Positions 18,510-26,797 of a stretch of DNA of 64,000 bases are shown here, piece after piece. The DNA comes from Anatilimnocola aggregata. GTDB taxonomy: Bacteria; Planctomycetota; Planctomycetia; Pirellulales; Pirellulaceae. The stretch spans positions 1,736,001-1,800,000 of the forward strand of contig NZ_CP036274.1 of assembly GCF_007747655.1 (NCBI RefSeq). The letters run 5' to 3'. Under the pieces are notes generated by a model that saw only the letters and a list, made by a program, of their open reading frames with translations, had not been told where the DNA came from and searched no databases. The translations under genes and the position numbers were made by a program. The stretch's first letter is position 1; every line of letters starts with the position of its first letter.

Positions 18510-19295
18510 ATGAACCTCCTTGGCCGCAAAGCACTTGTCACCGGAGCGGCGCGCGGCATTGGCCGCGGCTGTGCGCTCGAATTGGCTCGCGCCGGCGCCG
18601 ATGTGGCGATTAACGACCGCGCGGCAAGTGCCGAAGCGGAGTCGCTTGTGGCCGAGATTCAAGCGCTCGGCAGGCACGCGGCGCTGATCGACGGCGATGC
18701 CTTCGCTCGCGCGTCTTGCCAGGAGATTGTCGCCCGCGCCATTCAAGCACTGGGGCGGATCGATATTCTCGTCAGCAATCCAGCTTTTTCACGGCGCGGC
18801 GATTACCTCGACTACGATCCCGATCTGTTCGAGAAAACGTTGCAAGGGACGCTCACGGCTGGCTTTCACATGAGCCAGTTTGTGGCCCGGCACATGGTCC
18901 AGCGGCAGCAGCGCGGCAAGATCGTCTTCATCTCGAGTGTGCATGCGCGCATTCCCTTTGCGCGGGCTGCTGCGTATAACGCGGCGAAAGCGGGGCTGAA
19001 TCACTTGGCCAAGACCTTGGCCGCCGAGTTACTCCCCCAGCGAATCAACGTGAATGTGATCGAACCGGGCTGGATCGATACGCCCGGCGAGCATGCCACC
19101 TTCGGCAGCGATAAGATTGCCGAGGCAGCTCCTTCGTTGCCCTGGGGCCGCTTGGGACAGCCAGAAGAGATTGGCAAAGCGGCTGCGTTTTTATGCTCGG
19201 ACGATGCCGACTACATTACGGGCACGTCGTTGCTCGTCGATGGCGGGCTGGCCTTGCGGGCTGCGATTCCCGCCGCCGAACCACCCCGAACCTGA
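18510..19295 (+). CDS. Short-chain dehydrogenase/reductase (SDR)
   Basis: A 261-residue classical SDR. NAD(P)-binding motif T11-G-A-A-R-G-I-G18; catalytic Y156-x3-K160 in A-A-Y-N-A-A-K; serines in F-I-S-S-V precede it. The usual N-N-A-G is replaced by S-N-P-A (residues 89-92), a modest deviation. The C-terminus has the family D-D-A-D-Y-I-T-G-T-S-L-L-V-D-G-G-L. It is the first gene of a rightward run with a sodium symporter, a PhyH dioxygenase and a MarR regulator, suggesting oxidation of an imported solute. Substrate unknown. Confidence 0.88.
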   Translation: MNLLGRKALVTGAARGIGRGCALELARAGADVAINDRAASAEAESLVAEIQALGRHAALIDGDAFARASCQEIVARAIQALGRIDILVSNPAFSRRGDYLDYDPDLFEKTLQGTLTAGFHMSQFVARHMVQRQQRGKIVFISSVHARIPFARAAAYNAAKAGLNHLAKTLAAELLPQRINVNVIEPGWIDTPGEHATFGSDKIAEAAPSLPWGRLGQPEEIGKAAAFLCSDDADYITGTSLLVDGGLALRAAIPAAEPPRT

Positions 19296-19317
19296 TTTTC
19301 GTGAGAGGATTGGTCCG

Positions 19318-20943
19318 TTGGACGAAACGCTCCAGATACAGCCCGAACTTGTGCAACGAGGACTCGATCCGCTCGACTACGCGGCGGTCGTCTTCTATTT
19401 ATTGCTCACGTTCGGCATTGCGGTTTGGTTTGGACGCAAGCAAAAAGATACCGAAGACTTTTTCGTCGGCGGGCGGCGCATGCCGTGGCTGATCGTCGGC
19501 CTCAGCATTCTCGCCACGCTCTTTTCCACCCTGTCATACATCGGTGTGCCAGGCGAAATGATCAAGCGCGGGTCGGCCCTCTTTCTCGGCTATCTCGCGC
19601 TGCCGTTCACGTTTCTGGTCATCACGTTTCTCTGGATTCCTTTCTTCATGCGGCTGAAGCTAACCAGCGCGTATGAATACCTCGAACGTCGCTTCAGCTA
19701 TGTGGTTCGCCTGTTCGCCGCGGTGCTGTTTGTCTGCCTGCGACTCGGCTGGATGGGAATGGTCGTCTATGCAGCCTCAATGGCGCTCGACATGGTCAAA
19801 GGGGGCGATACGACGATGCTCCCCGGCCCCGATCTTTATTGGTGGATCGGCTCGATCGGCATTATTGCGGCCGTTTATACCGCGATTGGCGGCATTCAAG
19901 CGATGCTGTGGGTCGACGTGCTGCAATGCATTCTGCTTTTGACCGGCGTGCTACTGACGATTGGCTTCGTCGTTGTTTCCGATGGTACCGGCCCGCTCGA
20001 TTGGATGCGCACAGCAGCATCTAACTCGTCCGACCACAAGTGGCCGCCGGTCTTCACGTTCGATGTCACCGTCCGCAATACGATTGTCTGGACGATGATC
20101 AACTCGTTCTTCTGGCACATCTGCACGCACGGCTCCGATCAGGTAGTGCTGCAACGTTACTTCTCGACCCCTTCGCTGCAAGCGGCAAGGCGCAGTTACT
20201 TCACCAACGTGATCGTCGATTTTTCGATGGCGGGACTCCTCTCGCTCGCCGGTCTCGCGCTCCTCGCTTATTTCGTCAAGCATCCTGCCTTGTTACCCGG
20301 CGGCAAGACGGCGCCCGAAATGGCCGACAAGTTGTTTCCGTTCTTTCTCGGCAATCAACTGCCGGCGGGCTGCGCGGGGCTCGTGATTTCGGCATTTCTG
20401 TGCGATGCAATTCAAACGCTCGAATCGGGCGTGAACGCGATCACTGCTGTTGCGACGAAAGACCTGATTCCGCGCAAAGGGCTGGCGAAAGAAACCGACT
20501 CCCAGCAATTAAGCTTAGCCCGCGTGCTGACGGTGTTCATTTCGCTGTTCGTGACTGGGGCCGCTTATGGCATCGCCTATCTGCAAGTCGTCTACAACCT
20601 GACGCTGGTCGACATGATGCCCAAGTTCTTCAACATGTTCGTCGGCCCACTGGCTGCGATGTTCTTCACAGGTATGTTCGTGCCGCGGGCCACCACGCGT
20701 TCGATTCTGCCAGCTGCCATTTTTGGGCTGGCACTCTCGATTGTCTGGAGTTGGTGGGAAGCCATCTTTCAAACCAGCTGGCGGCCGACCATCTTCCTGT
20801 CGATTGCTGTGCCCTGTCTGTCCACCGTCCTGATGGCCGCAATTCTCAGTTTTATTGTCGAGCGCGGCGGCAAGCACTCTGGCTCGGGCTTCACCTGGTG
20901 GGCCATTGTTTACGGCAAGAACGACGTGCAAGAAATGGAATGA
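19318..20943 (+). CDS. Sodium:solute symporter (SSS family)
   Basis: A 541-residue integral membrane symporter with about 13 hydrophobic segments. Family features include D-Y-A-A-V-V-F-Y-L-L-L-T-F-G-I-A-V-W at the first helix, the segment T-E-D-F-F-V-G-G-R-R-M-P-W, then L-S-I-L-A-T-L-F-S-T-L-S-Y-I-G-V-P-G. The start is taken as TTG 19318, with AGAGGA 8 nt upstream (19304-19309); a more upstream frame start would overlap the SDR gene by over 200 nt. It sits 22 nt after the SDR gene and 15 nt before the PhyH gene, so likely one operon. Solute unknown. Confidence 0.88.
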   Translation: MDETLQIQPELVQRGLDPLDYAAVVFYLLLTFGIAVWFGRKQKDTEDFFVGGRRMPWLIVGLSILATLFSTLSYIGVPGEMIKRGSALFLGYLALPFTFLVITFLWIPFFMRLKLTSAYEYLERRFSYVVRLFAAVLFVCLRLGWMGMVVYAASMALDMVKGGDTTMLPGPDLYWWIGSIGIIAAVYTAIGGIQAMLWVDVLQCILLLTGVLLTIGFVVVSDGTGPLDWMRTAASNSSDHKWPPVFTFDVTVRNTIVWTMINSFFWHICTHGSDQVVLQRYFSTPSLQAARRSYFTNVIVDFSMAGLLSLAGLALLAYFVKHPALLPGGKTAPEMADKLFPFFLGNQLPAGCAGLVISAFLCDAIQTLESGVNAITAVATKDLIPRKGLAKETDSQQLSLARVLTVFISLFVTGAAYGIAYLQVVYNLTLVDMMPKFFNMFVGPLAAMFFTGMFVPRATTRSILPAAIFGLALSIVWSWWEAIFQTSWRPTIFLSIAVPCLSTVLMAAILSFIVERGGKHSGSGFTWWAIVYGKNDVQEME

Positions 20944-20958
20944 GCAAGGGAGCCGATC

Positions 20959-21711
20959 GTGGACTATCGCTCGTGCAAACCGGCTTTCGATCGTGATGGC
21001 TACGTCATCGTGCGGCAGTTTTTGTCCGCTGACGAGCTAACCGAACTCAAGGGCGAGTTGGCGCGCTACATTCGCGAAGTCGTGCCCACGCTTCCCGCCG
21101 CGAATGCCTTTTACGAAGACAAGTCTCGCCCGGAGACTTTGAAGCAACTGCAGAACATGGAACTCGATTCCTACTTTGAGCAGTACCAGCAGCATCCGCG
21201 CTGGCGGCTGCTGGCCGAAACACTCGTAGACGAACCAGCGACCGCGCTCGCTCCCGAGTGGTTCAACAAGCCGCGAGGGACGAACCACGTTACGCCGCCG
21301 CATCAAGACAACTACTACTTCTGCCTGCGACCGCCGCACGTCGTCACGCTTTGGCTCGCGCTCGATGTGGTCGATGAAGCCAACGGCTGCTTGCGATATC
21401 TTCCTGGTTCGCACCTGACCGGTATTCGTCCGCATGGCCGCTCGAACGTGCTGGGGTTTTCGCAGGGAATTACCGACTACGGCGACGAGGACCGCGCGGC
21501 CGAAGTGCAGATTCACTTGCAGCCCGGCGATGTGGTAGCGCATCACGGCAATCTGGTTCACCGGGCTGAAGCGAACCACTCACCCGACCGCGAGCGGCGG
21601 GCCTTCGCCCTCGTCTATCGTGGCCAGAGTTGCCAGCGCGATGACGAGGCCTTTGACCGCTATCAGGCCGCGCTGCGCACGCAACATCAGCAGTTGGGCT
21701 TAGCTAACTAA
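20959..21711 (+). CDS. Phytanoyl-CoA dioxygenase (PhyH) family oxygenase
   Basis: A 250-residue Fe(II)/2-oxoglutarate oxygenase. Iron ligands: H115-Q-D117 in T-P-P-H-Q-D-N-Y-Y and a distal histidine, probably H201, in H-G-N-L-V-H-R-A. The 2-oxoglutarate-binding arginine lies in E-R-R-A-F-A-L-V-Y. Bacterial PhyH proteins hydroxylate many substrates besides phytanoyl-CoA, so the name gives only the fold. GTG start at 20959 with AAGGGAG about 8 nt upstream. Placed 15 nt after the symporter, which suggests it acts on the imported compound. Confidence 0.88.
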   Translation: MDYRSCKPAFDRDGYVIVRQFLSADELTELKGELARYIREVVPTLPAANAFYEDKSRPETLKQLQNMELDSYFEQYQQHPRWRLLAETLVDEPATALAPEWFNKPRGTNHVTPPHQDNYYFCLRPPHVVTLWLALDVVDEANGCLRYLPGSHLTGIRPHGRSNVLGFSQGITDYGDEDRAAEVQIHLQPGDVVAHHGNLVHRAEANHSPDRERRAFALVYRGQSCQRDDEAFDRYQAALRTQHQQLGLAN

Positions 21712-21771
21712 GTAATCGAAGCGCAGCGCCACCACTGGCCCCGCGCGCGGCGCGTGGGTAATCTGCAAGGG

Positions 21772-22275
21772 ATGACCACGCCCCAATCCATGCCGCCCAG
21801 TTCCGACAAGCCAGCTGCCAAGCGGTTCGATTCGCCCGAGCAGGAAGCCTATCTGCATCTGTGGCGAACGTACGACCGCTTGAAGGCGCTCGAAGAGCGG
21901 CTGTTTCAGCAATACGACCTGTCGCCGCAGCAATACAACGCCCTGCGACTCTTACGCGCGGCCCAGCCCGATACCATTCCCACGCTAGCCCTCGGTGCGC
22001 GGTTAATCTCTCGCGCGCCGGACATGACCCGCCTGCTCGATCGCCTCGAAGAGCGCCAGCTTGTCGAACGGCAGCGGCGACCGGAGAATCGCCGCGTGGT
22101 GGAGGTGGGCATTACCGCGACTGGCATTGAACTGCTCGACAAGCTCGACGAGCAGGTTCGTCAATGCAATCACGAACAGCTGGGACATCTCTCGAAACAG
22201 TCCCTCGCGCAGCTCGTGGCCCTGCTGGCCGAAGCGCGCCAGCCGCACGAAACGCCCGACCAGCCGTGGCCGTAA
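21772..22275 (+). CDS. MarR-family transcriptional regulator
   Basis: A 167-residue winged-helix protein of the MarR group. Helices L-S-P-Q-Q-Y-N-A-L-R-L-L-R-A-A and the recognition region G-A-R-L-I-S-R-A-P-D-M-T-R-L-L-D-R-L-E precede the wing Q-R-R-P-E-N-R-R-V-V-E-V-G-I-T-A-T-G. C-terminal helices dimerise. The ATG at 21772 follows CAAGGG; an in-frame GTG at 21754 is possible. It lies 60 nt after the PhyH gene and probably controls the SDR, symporter and PhyH genes in response to a small molecule. Confidence 0.88.
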   Translation: MTTPQSMPPSSDKPAAKRFDSPEQEAYLHLWRTYDRLKALEERLFQQYDLSPQQYNALRLLRAAQPDTIPTLALGARLISRAPDMTRLLDRLEERQLVERQRRPENRRVVEVGITATGIELLDKLDEQVRQCNHEQLGHLSKQSLAQLVALLAEARQPHETPDQPWP

Positions 22276-22316
22276 GGTGATCTTTTTAAGATCGCCTCGT
22301 CTTCAAGTAGCCTGAC

Positions 22317-22449
22317 GCGCTCGCGCGGGGAAATTCCCACTCGCGCTCACGACGAGCAGCGATGGACTTCGCGTCAGAAACTGATATCCGGCGACAAAGC
22401 TGAAGGTGAACCCGCGTCAGGATTTCTCCTCGCTGACGCGTCGGGCTAC
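22317..22449. repeat. GTAG-ended inverted repeat (REP/MITE-like)
   Basis: The left end GTAGCCTGACGCG (22317-22329) is the reverse complement, with one mismatch, of the right end CGCGTCGGGCTAC (22437-22449). Two internal words, CGCGTCAG (about 22374-22381) and CCGCGTCAGG (about 22412-22421), allow a hairpin next to each end. It fills the gap between the convergent MarR and mscL genes. The GTAG tip followed by a hairpin is the layout of REP sequences. No transposase is encoded. Confidence 0.6.
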
Positions 22450-22464
22450 CTAAGAACAGGCTTG

Positions 22465-22899
22465 TTACTTCGCGGCAAGCAGATCGCGAATCTCGGTCAA
22501 CAATTTGATATCGGCTGGCGCTTCGGCGGGCTTTTCGATCTTTTGTTCTTCGAAGCGTTTACGGGCCGTGTTCATAATTTTGATGACGAGAAACAGGCAA
22601 ATGGCCACGATGGTGAAGTCGACAATCGATTGAAATAGTGAGCCGTACTTGAGGACGACGGCCTCGGTGACTTGTGACTCGACGCCATCTTTCGTAATGG
22701 TTTTGGTAACAGTGCCGATTGTGCGGCCCATTTTCGAGAAATCTGCTCCCTGCTGCCACAGGGCGATGGGGGGCATCATCACGTCATTTACCAGCGACGT
22801 CACAATCCTGCCAAAGGCCCCGCCGATGATGACACCCACGGCCATATCGACGACGTTTCCCCGCATCGCAAAGTCGCGGAACTCTTTTAACAAACCCAT
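22465..22899 (-). CDS. mscL: Large-conductance mechanosensitive channel MscL
   Basis: A 144-residue inner-membrane channel that opens under hypo-osmotic stress. The hallmark N-terminus is present: M-G-L-L-K-E-F-R-D-F-A-M-R-G-N-V-V-D-M-A-V-G-V-I-I-G-G-A-F-G is seen as residues 1-30 in two blocks (amphipathic helix, first pore helix), followed by a periplasmic loop and the second helix near F-T-I-V-A-I-C-L-F-L-V-I. The C-terminal helix ends in L-T-E-I-R-D-L-L-A. ATG 22899 has GGGAGA upstream; a longer frame to 22968 is not supported. Confidence 0.96.
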   Translation of the reverse strand: MGLLKEFRDFAMRGNVVDMAVGVIIGGAFGRIVTSLVNDVMMPPIALWQQGADFSKMGRTIGTVTKTITKDGVESQVTEAVVLKYGSLFQSIVDFTIVAICLFLVIKIMNTARKRFEEQKIEKPAEAPADIKLLTEIRDLLAAK

Positions 22900-22932
22900 G
22901 GCAGTCTCTCCCTGATGAATGGCAAGTATGTG

Positions 22933-22957
22933 AGCCCGCTGGTTCGTCCGGCGGGCT
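22933..22957. other. GC-rich hairpin between divergent mscL and rplU
   Basis: AGCCCGCTGG (22933-22942) pairs with CCGGCGGGCT (22948-22957), one G-T wobble, 5-nt loop. It lies 33 nt upstream of the mscL start, inside its probable leader. It may be an operator or leader structure, or a remnant repeat. The remaining 230 bases to rplU show no gene. Confidence 0.35.
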
Positions 22958-23188
22958 GCTGCTGGCATGATACTTCCGAAGCAAGTCCGTTGGCTATTTC
23001 ACTTTCTGTTCATTCTTTGCACTGCCCGGCGGTCACCCGCTCAACGTCCAACTTCCGCTTTTTTCGGGAAACGCCTCTCGACGACCCGCTGGCCGAACGA
23101 TAAACTCTTGAATTCCCTCGGACTCAACCGGTCGCAGCAGTTTTGTGGCGGCTGGCAACATTCACGGTTTTGCAGGTAAGTGACGAGT

Positions 23189-23506
23189 ATGTACGCGATC
23201 ATTGCCGACGGCGGCCGCCAATACAAAGTGGAAGAAGGCCAGGTCCTCTCGATTGACCTTCGAGACGGCATAAGTGAAGGTGCCGCAATCACTTTCGATA
23301 AGGTTCTGGCTGTCTCTGGCAACGGTGCCATTAAGATCGGCAAGCCGCTGGTCGCTGGTGCCACGGTCCAGGCCGAAGTGCTGGTCGCCCTCGAAAAAGG
23401 TGAGAAGATCTACATCCAAAAGTTCCGTCGCCGCAAGAACTATCGCAAGCGGACCGGTCACCGCCAGAAGTACACGCAAGTCAAAATCAGCAAGATCCTG
23501 GCCTAA
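23189..23506 (+). CDS. rplU: 50S ribosomal protein L21
   Basis: A 105-residue L21. Typical segments: M-Y-A-I-I-A-D-G-G-R-Q-Y-K-V-E-E-G, F-D-K-V-L-A-V, and the basic C-terminal signature I-Y-I-Q-K-F-R-R-R-K-N-Y-R-K-R-T-G-H-R-Q, which binds 23S rRNA. Family alignment favours the ATG at 23189; an in-frame GTG at 23180 would add M-T-S. In many bacteria rplU is followed by rpmA (L27); here the next gene is convergent and unrelated, so rplU stands alone. Confidence 0.95.
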   Translation: MYAIIADGGRQYKVEEGQVLSIDLRDGISEGAAITFDKVLAVSGNGAIKIGKPLVAGATVQAEVLVALEKGEKIYIQKFRRRKNYRKRTGHRQKYTQVKISKILA

Positions 23507-23512
23507 CCAGTC

Positions 23513-23576
23513 GTGGCATAGGCTTCCAGCCTGTGAGCTTCTGCATAACACACGACAGGCAAGATGCCTGTCCCAC
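23513..23576. repeat. Palindromic intergenic repeat, copy 1
   Basis: The left arm GTGGCATAGGCTTCCAGCCT (from 23513) is partly complementary to the right arm ending GCCTGTCCCAC (to 23576). The right arm is itself a hairpin: GACAGGC, 5-nt loop, GCCTGTC. The element begins 7 nt after the rplU stop and lies before the convergent fusion gene. Two further copies are at 37060 and 59935, in the same kind of gap. Confidence 0.75.
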
Positions 23577-23620
23577 GTTTGAGCCAGCCCCGTGCTGGCT
23601 CTTTTCATGCGCCGATCGCA

Positions 23621-26272
23621 TCAGGGCACGTGACGCAACACTTTTCCTGGCATCGCGCCGGTGTGTTGGCCCCGGTCGAGAACGACCTGGCCGTTGACGA
23701 TCACATATTCGATCCCCTCGTTGTAGGCGAAGGGTTCCGTGTAGGTCGACTTGTCGAGCACGCGGTCAGCAGCGAACAGCGTCAGGTCGGCGAAGTAGCC
23801 GGCCTTCAATTCACCCCGTTCGCGCAGGCCGATCTTGGCCGCGTTGAGCGAAGTCATCTTCCGCACGGCATCTTCCAGCGTCAGGAGCTTGGCTTCGCGC
23901 ACATAAACGCCGAGCACGCGCGGAAAGGTGCCGAAATTGCGCGGATGCGGATTGCCGCGCCGCAGTGGACCTGCCGTCGAGTAGGCAGAACCATCGGAGC
24001 CGATGGAGCACCAGGGCTGTGCTAGCGCCAGGTTCATGTCAGCTTCGGTGTGATGAGCATAGACGGTGGGAATTGAACCTCCCTCTTCGATTAGCAAGTC
24101 GAAGAGAATATCGAGAGGTTCCGGCGGTGGAGTCTTCCCTTCGGCCTTCATTGCTTGCACTCGATTCATGGTCAACCCTTGATAGGCCCCACCACCACTA
24201 ATGAGCATGCGGCCCCAATCGCCGCCGACCGCAGTGAAGTGGTTGTACCAACCGGGCAAACCACTGTTGATTTCTCGCTTCAGCCGCTCGCGGTCTTTAT
24301 CGCTCTTTAATCGCGCGAGCAACTGCGCGCGGCCCCCTTCGTGCGCCCAAGGAGGAATGATGCTGGCCAGATTGTTGTTGCCACGCGTGTACGGATAGAC
24401 ATTGGCCTGCACGTTAACGCCCCGAGCTCGGGCCTCGTCAATCAGTTGGACGATCTCTTTCATCCGTCCCCAGTATTCCTGGTCGGCAATCTTCAGGTGG
24501 ATGATGTCGACCGGAATCTTCGCCCCTTCGCCAATCGCAATTGCCTCCTTGATGGCCGCGAAAACTTCCGTACCTTCGTTGCGATTGTGAGTCGAATAGA
24601 TCCCGCCTTTCGCGGCCACGACTTTCGCAAGGTCGATTAAATCGTCGGTCTTGGCCAGCGAACCAGGAGGCATGGCGAGCATGGTCGAAACGCCAACAGC
24701 GCCGTCGTCCATCGCGTGACCGAGCAACTGTTTCATTTCGGCAAATTGTTCCGGCGTGGGGCGATCGAACGACTTGCCCATCATCGACTGCCAGACATTA
24801 TCGAGGCCGACATACGAGGCCACATTCACTGCCGTCTGACCCTCCTCCAGCGCGCGGAAGTAATCGGCCAGCGTGCGACAACTTCGCTCTTCACCGCCGA
24901 CTTTCACCTTCAGTGGATCGAGCTTACCGAGATAAGGACCAGACGAAGAACCTTCGCCGAGAACTTCCGTGGTCACTCCTTGGCGGATCTTGCTTTGGGC
25001 GTGGCCATCTTCCAGCAGCAGCGTATCGGAATGCGAGTGCATGTCGATAAAGCCTGGCGCAACAACAAGTCCTTGCGCAGCGATCTCGCGTTTTCCCTTG
25101 CCGGCGAGTGACCGCGCGATGGCGACAATCTTCTGTTCGCGCAGGGCAACATCGCCGGTGTACCACGGGTTCCCCGTCCCATCGACAATTCGCCCACCTC
25201 GAATCACCAGGTCGAACTCCGGCTCAGGTGGTTCCACTGCGGGGAGTGCGAGCAGCAGGGCGATCGTTGCCCAGCCACCGGCGGCAATGGAGATGAATTG
25301 ATCCTTGCCGTGCGGATAGCCCGATTCGAAGTAAGGCTGAAACGGCTTGCTGCGCGACTTCACATGCCACGAGCCGTCGCTCTGTTGCTCCTTGAGCAAG
25401 AAGCGGAGGCCGCGTTGATAAGCCTCGTCGCTGGTGGACAGATTGGCACTTTCGTGCAGGGCAACCAAGGCCGAGCCCGTGGCATAAGGGTCGCTGGCAA
25501 GGTCCGCCAGTTGAGCCCAGCCCCCATCGTCGCGCTGCAACTTGAGGAGAGCAGTCTGCGCGCGGGTAACTTCTTTTGCCGGGGCATCGACCAGCGCCAG
25601 GGCACGCAAGCGAAAGACGTGATCCTCGGTATCTTTCGCTTCAGTCTGCAGCAGCCACTCGCGAACCTGGTCACGCCGCGCAGCGATGCGCGGCTGTTGC
25701 TCGGTGGTGCCATAGGCCTGTAAACCGTAGAGCGAAACATAGGTCGCGGTGAAGGGGCTCGCTTCACTCGGGGGACGATTCGAAACCGAGCGCCAGTGGT
25801 CGCTGTCCTTTTGGAAGAGCAGAAAGTACTCGGCGACGGCGGTTGTCACTTCGTCGCTGGGCCAAGCGCCGCTGGAGAGGGTCCACAGGGCATAGCCGGC
25901 CATGTCGGCCTGTCCCCCTTGACCCTTCCCTTCGAGATACCGGGCTTTGTTCTTTTCCAGGAACGCTGCGGTGTGCTTAAGTTGGGCTTGCAGGTGCTCT
26001 TCATCAATCGAGTAACCCCGCGTCTTGGCCGTTGTCAGGGCAAAGATGGGAAGCCCTTGGTTGTGGCAAGTAAAGCACTGCTTGCGTTGCTCGAGCGAAC
26101 CCTTCGCCCCCGCCACCAACAGAGGCAGCGACTTATCGACCGCTGCTTTGATTTCGGCGCTGGCTAATAGTGCTGCGGCTTCATTCGCGCAGGCAATCGT
26201 GGCCGAGAAACAGTAGCTGACCAGCAGCGCGAAGAACATCGCCAGTACGATCGACGGCAATTTGCGATTCAT
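23621..26272 (-). CDS. Exported CxxCH, terpenoid-cyclase-toroid and D-aminoacylase-like fusion
   Basis: An 883-residue exported protein (signal peptide about 1-29). Residues 66-70 are C-F-T-C-H, a haem-c-type motif, within R-K-Q-C-F-T-C-H-N-Q-G. Residues about 80-345 are paired helices with Q-R-D-D-G-G-W-A-Q and Q-Q-S-D-G-S-W-H, the QW-type repeats of squalene/hopene cyclase-like toroids. From about 350 on it is an amidohydrolase of the N-acyl-D-amino-acid deacylase group, with G-F-I-D-M-H-S-H-S-D for the metal site and a late S-D-G-S-A segment. The domain start is G-G-R-I-V-D-G-T-G-N. The open frame is continuous, so the fusion looks real. Confidence 0.8.
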   Translation of the reverse strand: MNRKLPSIVLAMFFALLVSYCFSATIACANEAAALLASAEIKAAVDKSLPLLVAGAKGSLEQRKQCFTCHNQGLPIFALTTAKTRGYSIDEEHLQAQLKHTAAFLEKNKARYLEGKGQGGQADMAGYALWTLSSGAWPSDEVTTAVAEYFLLFQKDSDHWRSVSNRPPSEASPFTATYVSLYGLQAYGTTEQQPRIAARRDQVREWLLQTEAKDTEDHVFRLRALALVDAPAKEVTRAQTALLKLQRDDGGWAQLADLASDPYATGSALVALHESANLSTSDEAYQRGLRFLLKEQQSDGSWHVKSRSKPFQPYFESGYPHGKDQFISIAAGGWATIALLLALPAVEPPEPEFDLVIRGGRIVDGTGNPWYTGDVALREQKIVAIARSLAGKGKREIAAQGLVVAPGFIDMHSHSDTLLLEDGHAQSKIRQGVTTEVLGEGSSSGPYLGKLDPLKVKVGGEERSCRTLADYFRALEEGQTAVNVASYVGLDNVWQSMMGKSFDRPTPEQFAEMKQLLGHAMDDGAVGVSTMLAMPPGSLAKTDDLIDLAKVVAAKGGIYSTHNRNEGTEVFAAIKEAIAIGEGAKIPVDIIHLKIADQEYWGRMKEIVQLIDEARARGVNVQANVYPYTRGNNNLASIIPPWAHEGGRAQLLARLKSDKDRERLKREINSGLPGWYNHFTAVGGDWGRMLISGGGAYQGLTMNRVQAMKAEGKTPPPEPLDILFDLLIEEGGSIPTVYAHHTEADMNLALAQPWCSIGSDGSAYSTAGPLRRGNPHPRNFGTFPRVLGVYVREAKLLTLEDAVRKMTSLNAAKIGLRERGELKAGYFADLTLFAADRVLDKSTYTEPFAYNEGIEYVIVNGQVVLDRGQHTGAMPGKVLRHVP

Positions 26273-26430
26273 AGTTCTTACGCCGCGAGAAACCAGCCGG
26301 AGGGAAGACTTGCAATGTAGCGGAATTCACGGGCAGCTACAAAAGTTGGGATTGCGGGTAATGGTTTACTTGGAAAATTCGGTGACTCGCAGTGAAGGTG
26401 AGAATTCTTGGCGGGAGAAGTGGATAGCTA

Positions 26431-26661
26431 CTAAAATTTGCCCCCCAGGTCCCACGACTCCGGTCGCAACTTTCGGTCAATCTGCTCTAGCGGCCAGAAC
26501 ACACGGGAACACAGTTTGTTCTGCCAGCGGTAGTGTTCTTCAAATATCGCCTTGTAACCGTGAATGCCCCTGGGCACGACCAGTGCGAAATAGCTCCCTA
26601 CGTACAGCACCGGCACGAGCAGCAAGACGATAGCGACGATGAGGGGTGCGCGGTTGGTCAT
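26431..26661 (-). CDS. Small membrane protein, planctomycete type
   Basis: A 76-residue protein with one N-terminal hydrophobic helix (residues 7-27, I-V-A-I-V-L-L-L-V-P-V-L-Y-V-G-S-Y-F-A-L-V), then V-P-R-G-I-H-G-Y and a basic, aromatic tail. The L-Y-V-G-S-Y-F-A-L-V segment recurs in small planctomycete membrane proteins. It starts 4 nt after the stop of a 43-residue membrane protein, so translation is probably coupled. Function unknown. Confidence 0.65.
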   Translation of the reverse strand: MTNRAPLIVAIVLLLVPVLYVGSYFALVVPRGIHGYKAIFEEHYRWQNKLCSRVFWPLEQIDRKLRPESWDLGGKF

Positions 26662-26665
26662 CGTG

Positions 26666-26797
26666 TTAGTTGCGAATTATCACGTTGCCACTGCGAATAA
26701 TCTTCCAGGCACGGGGGTGTGGAATATTTACCCATAACGCACAAAGCACGGCCGCAGTGAAAATGAGCCAACAGAGATGGCGAATTGAGAACTGCAT
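26666..26797 (-). CDS. 43-residue membrane microprotein
   Basis: A short open frame beginning M-Q-F-S-I-R-H-L-C-W-L-I-F-T-A-A-V-L and ending in I-I-R-N. The opening F-S-I-R-x-L-x-W-L followed by a hydrophobic helix matches a leader-like motif common in small planctomycete membrane proteins. It ends 4 nt before the next start on the same strand, an operon-like arrangement. The ribosome-binding site is weak. Function unknown; the pair with the downstream 76-residue protein is the main support. Confidence 0.6.
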   Translation of the reverse strand: MQFSIRHLCWLIFTAAVLCALWVNIPHPRAWKIIRSGNVIIRN

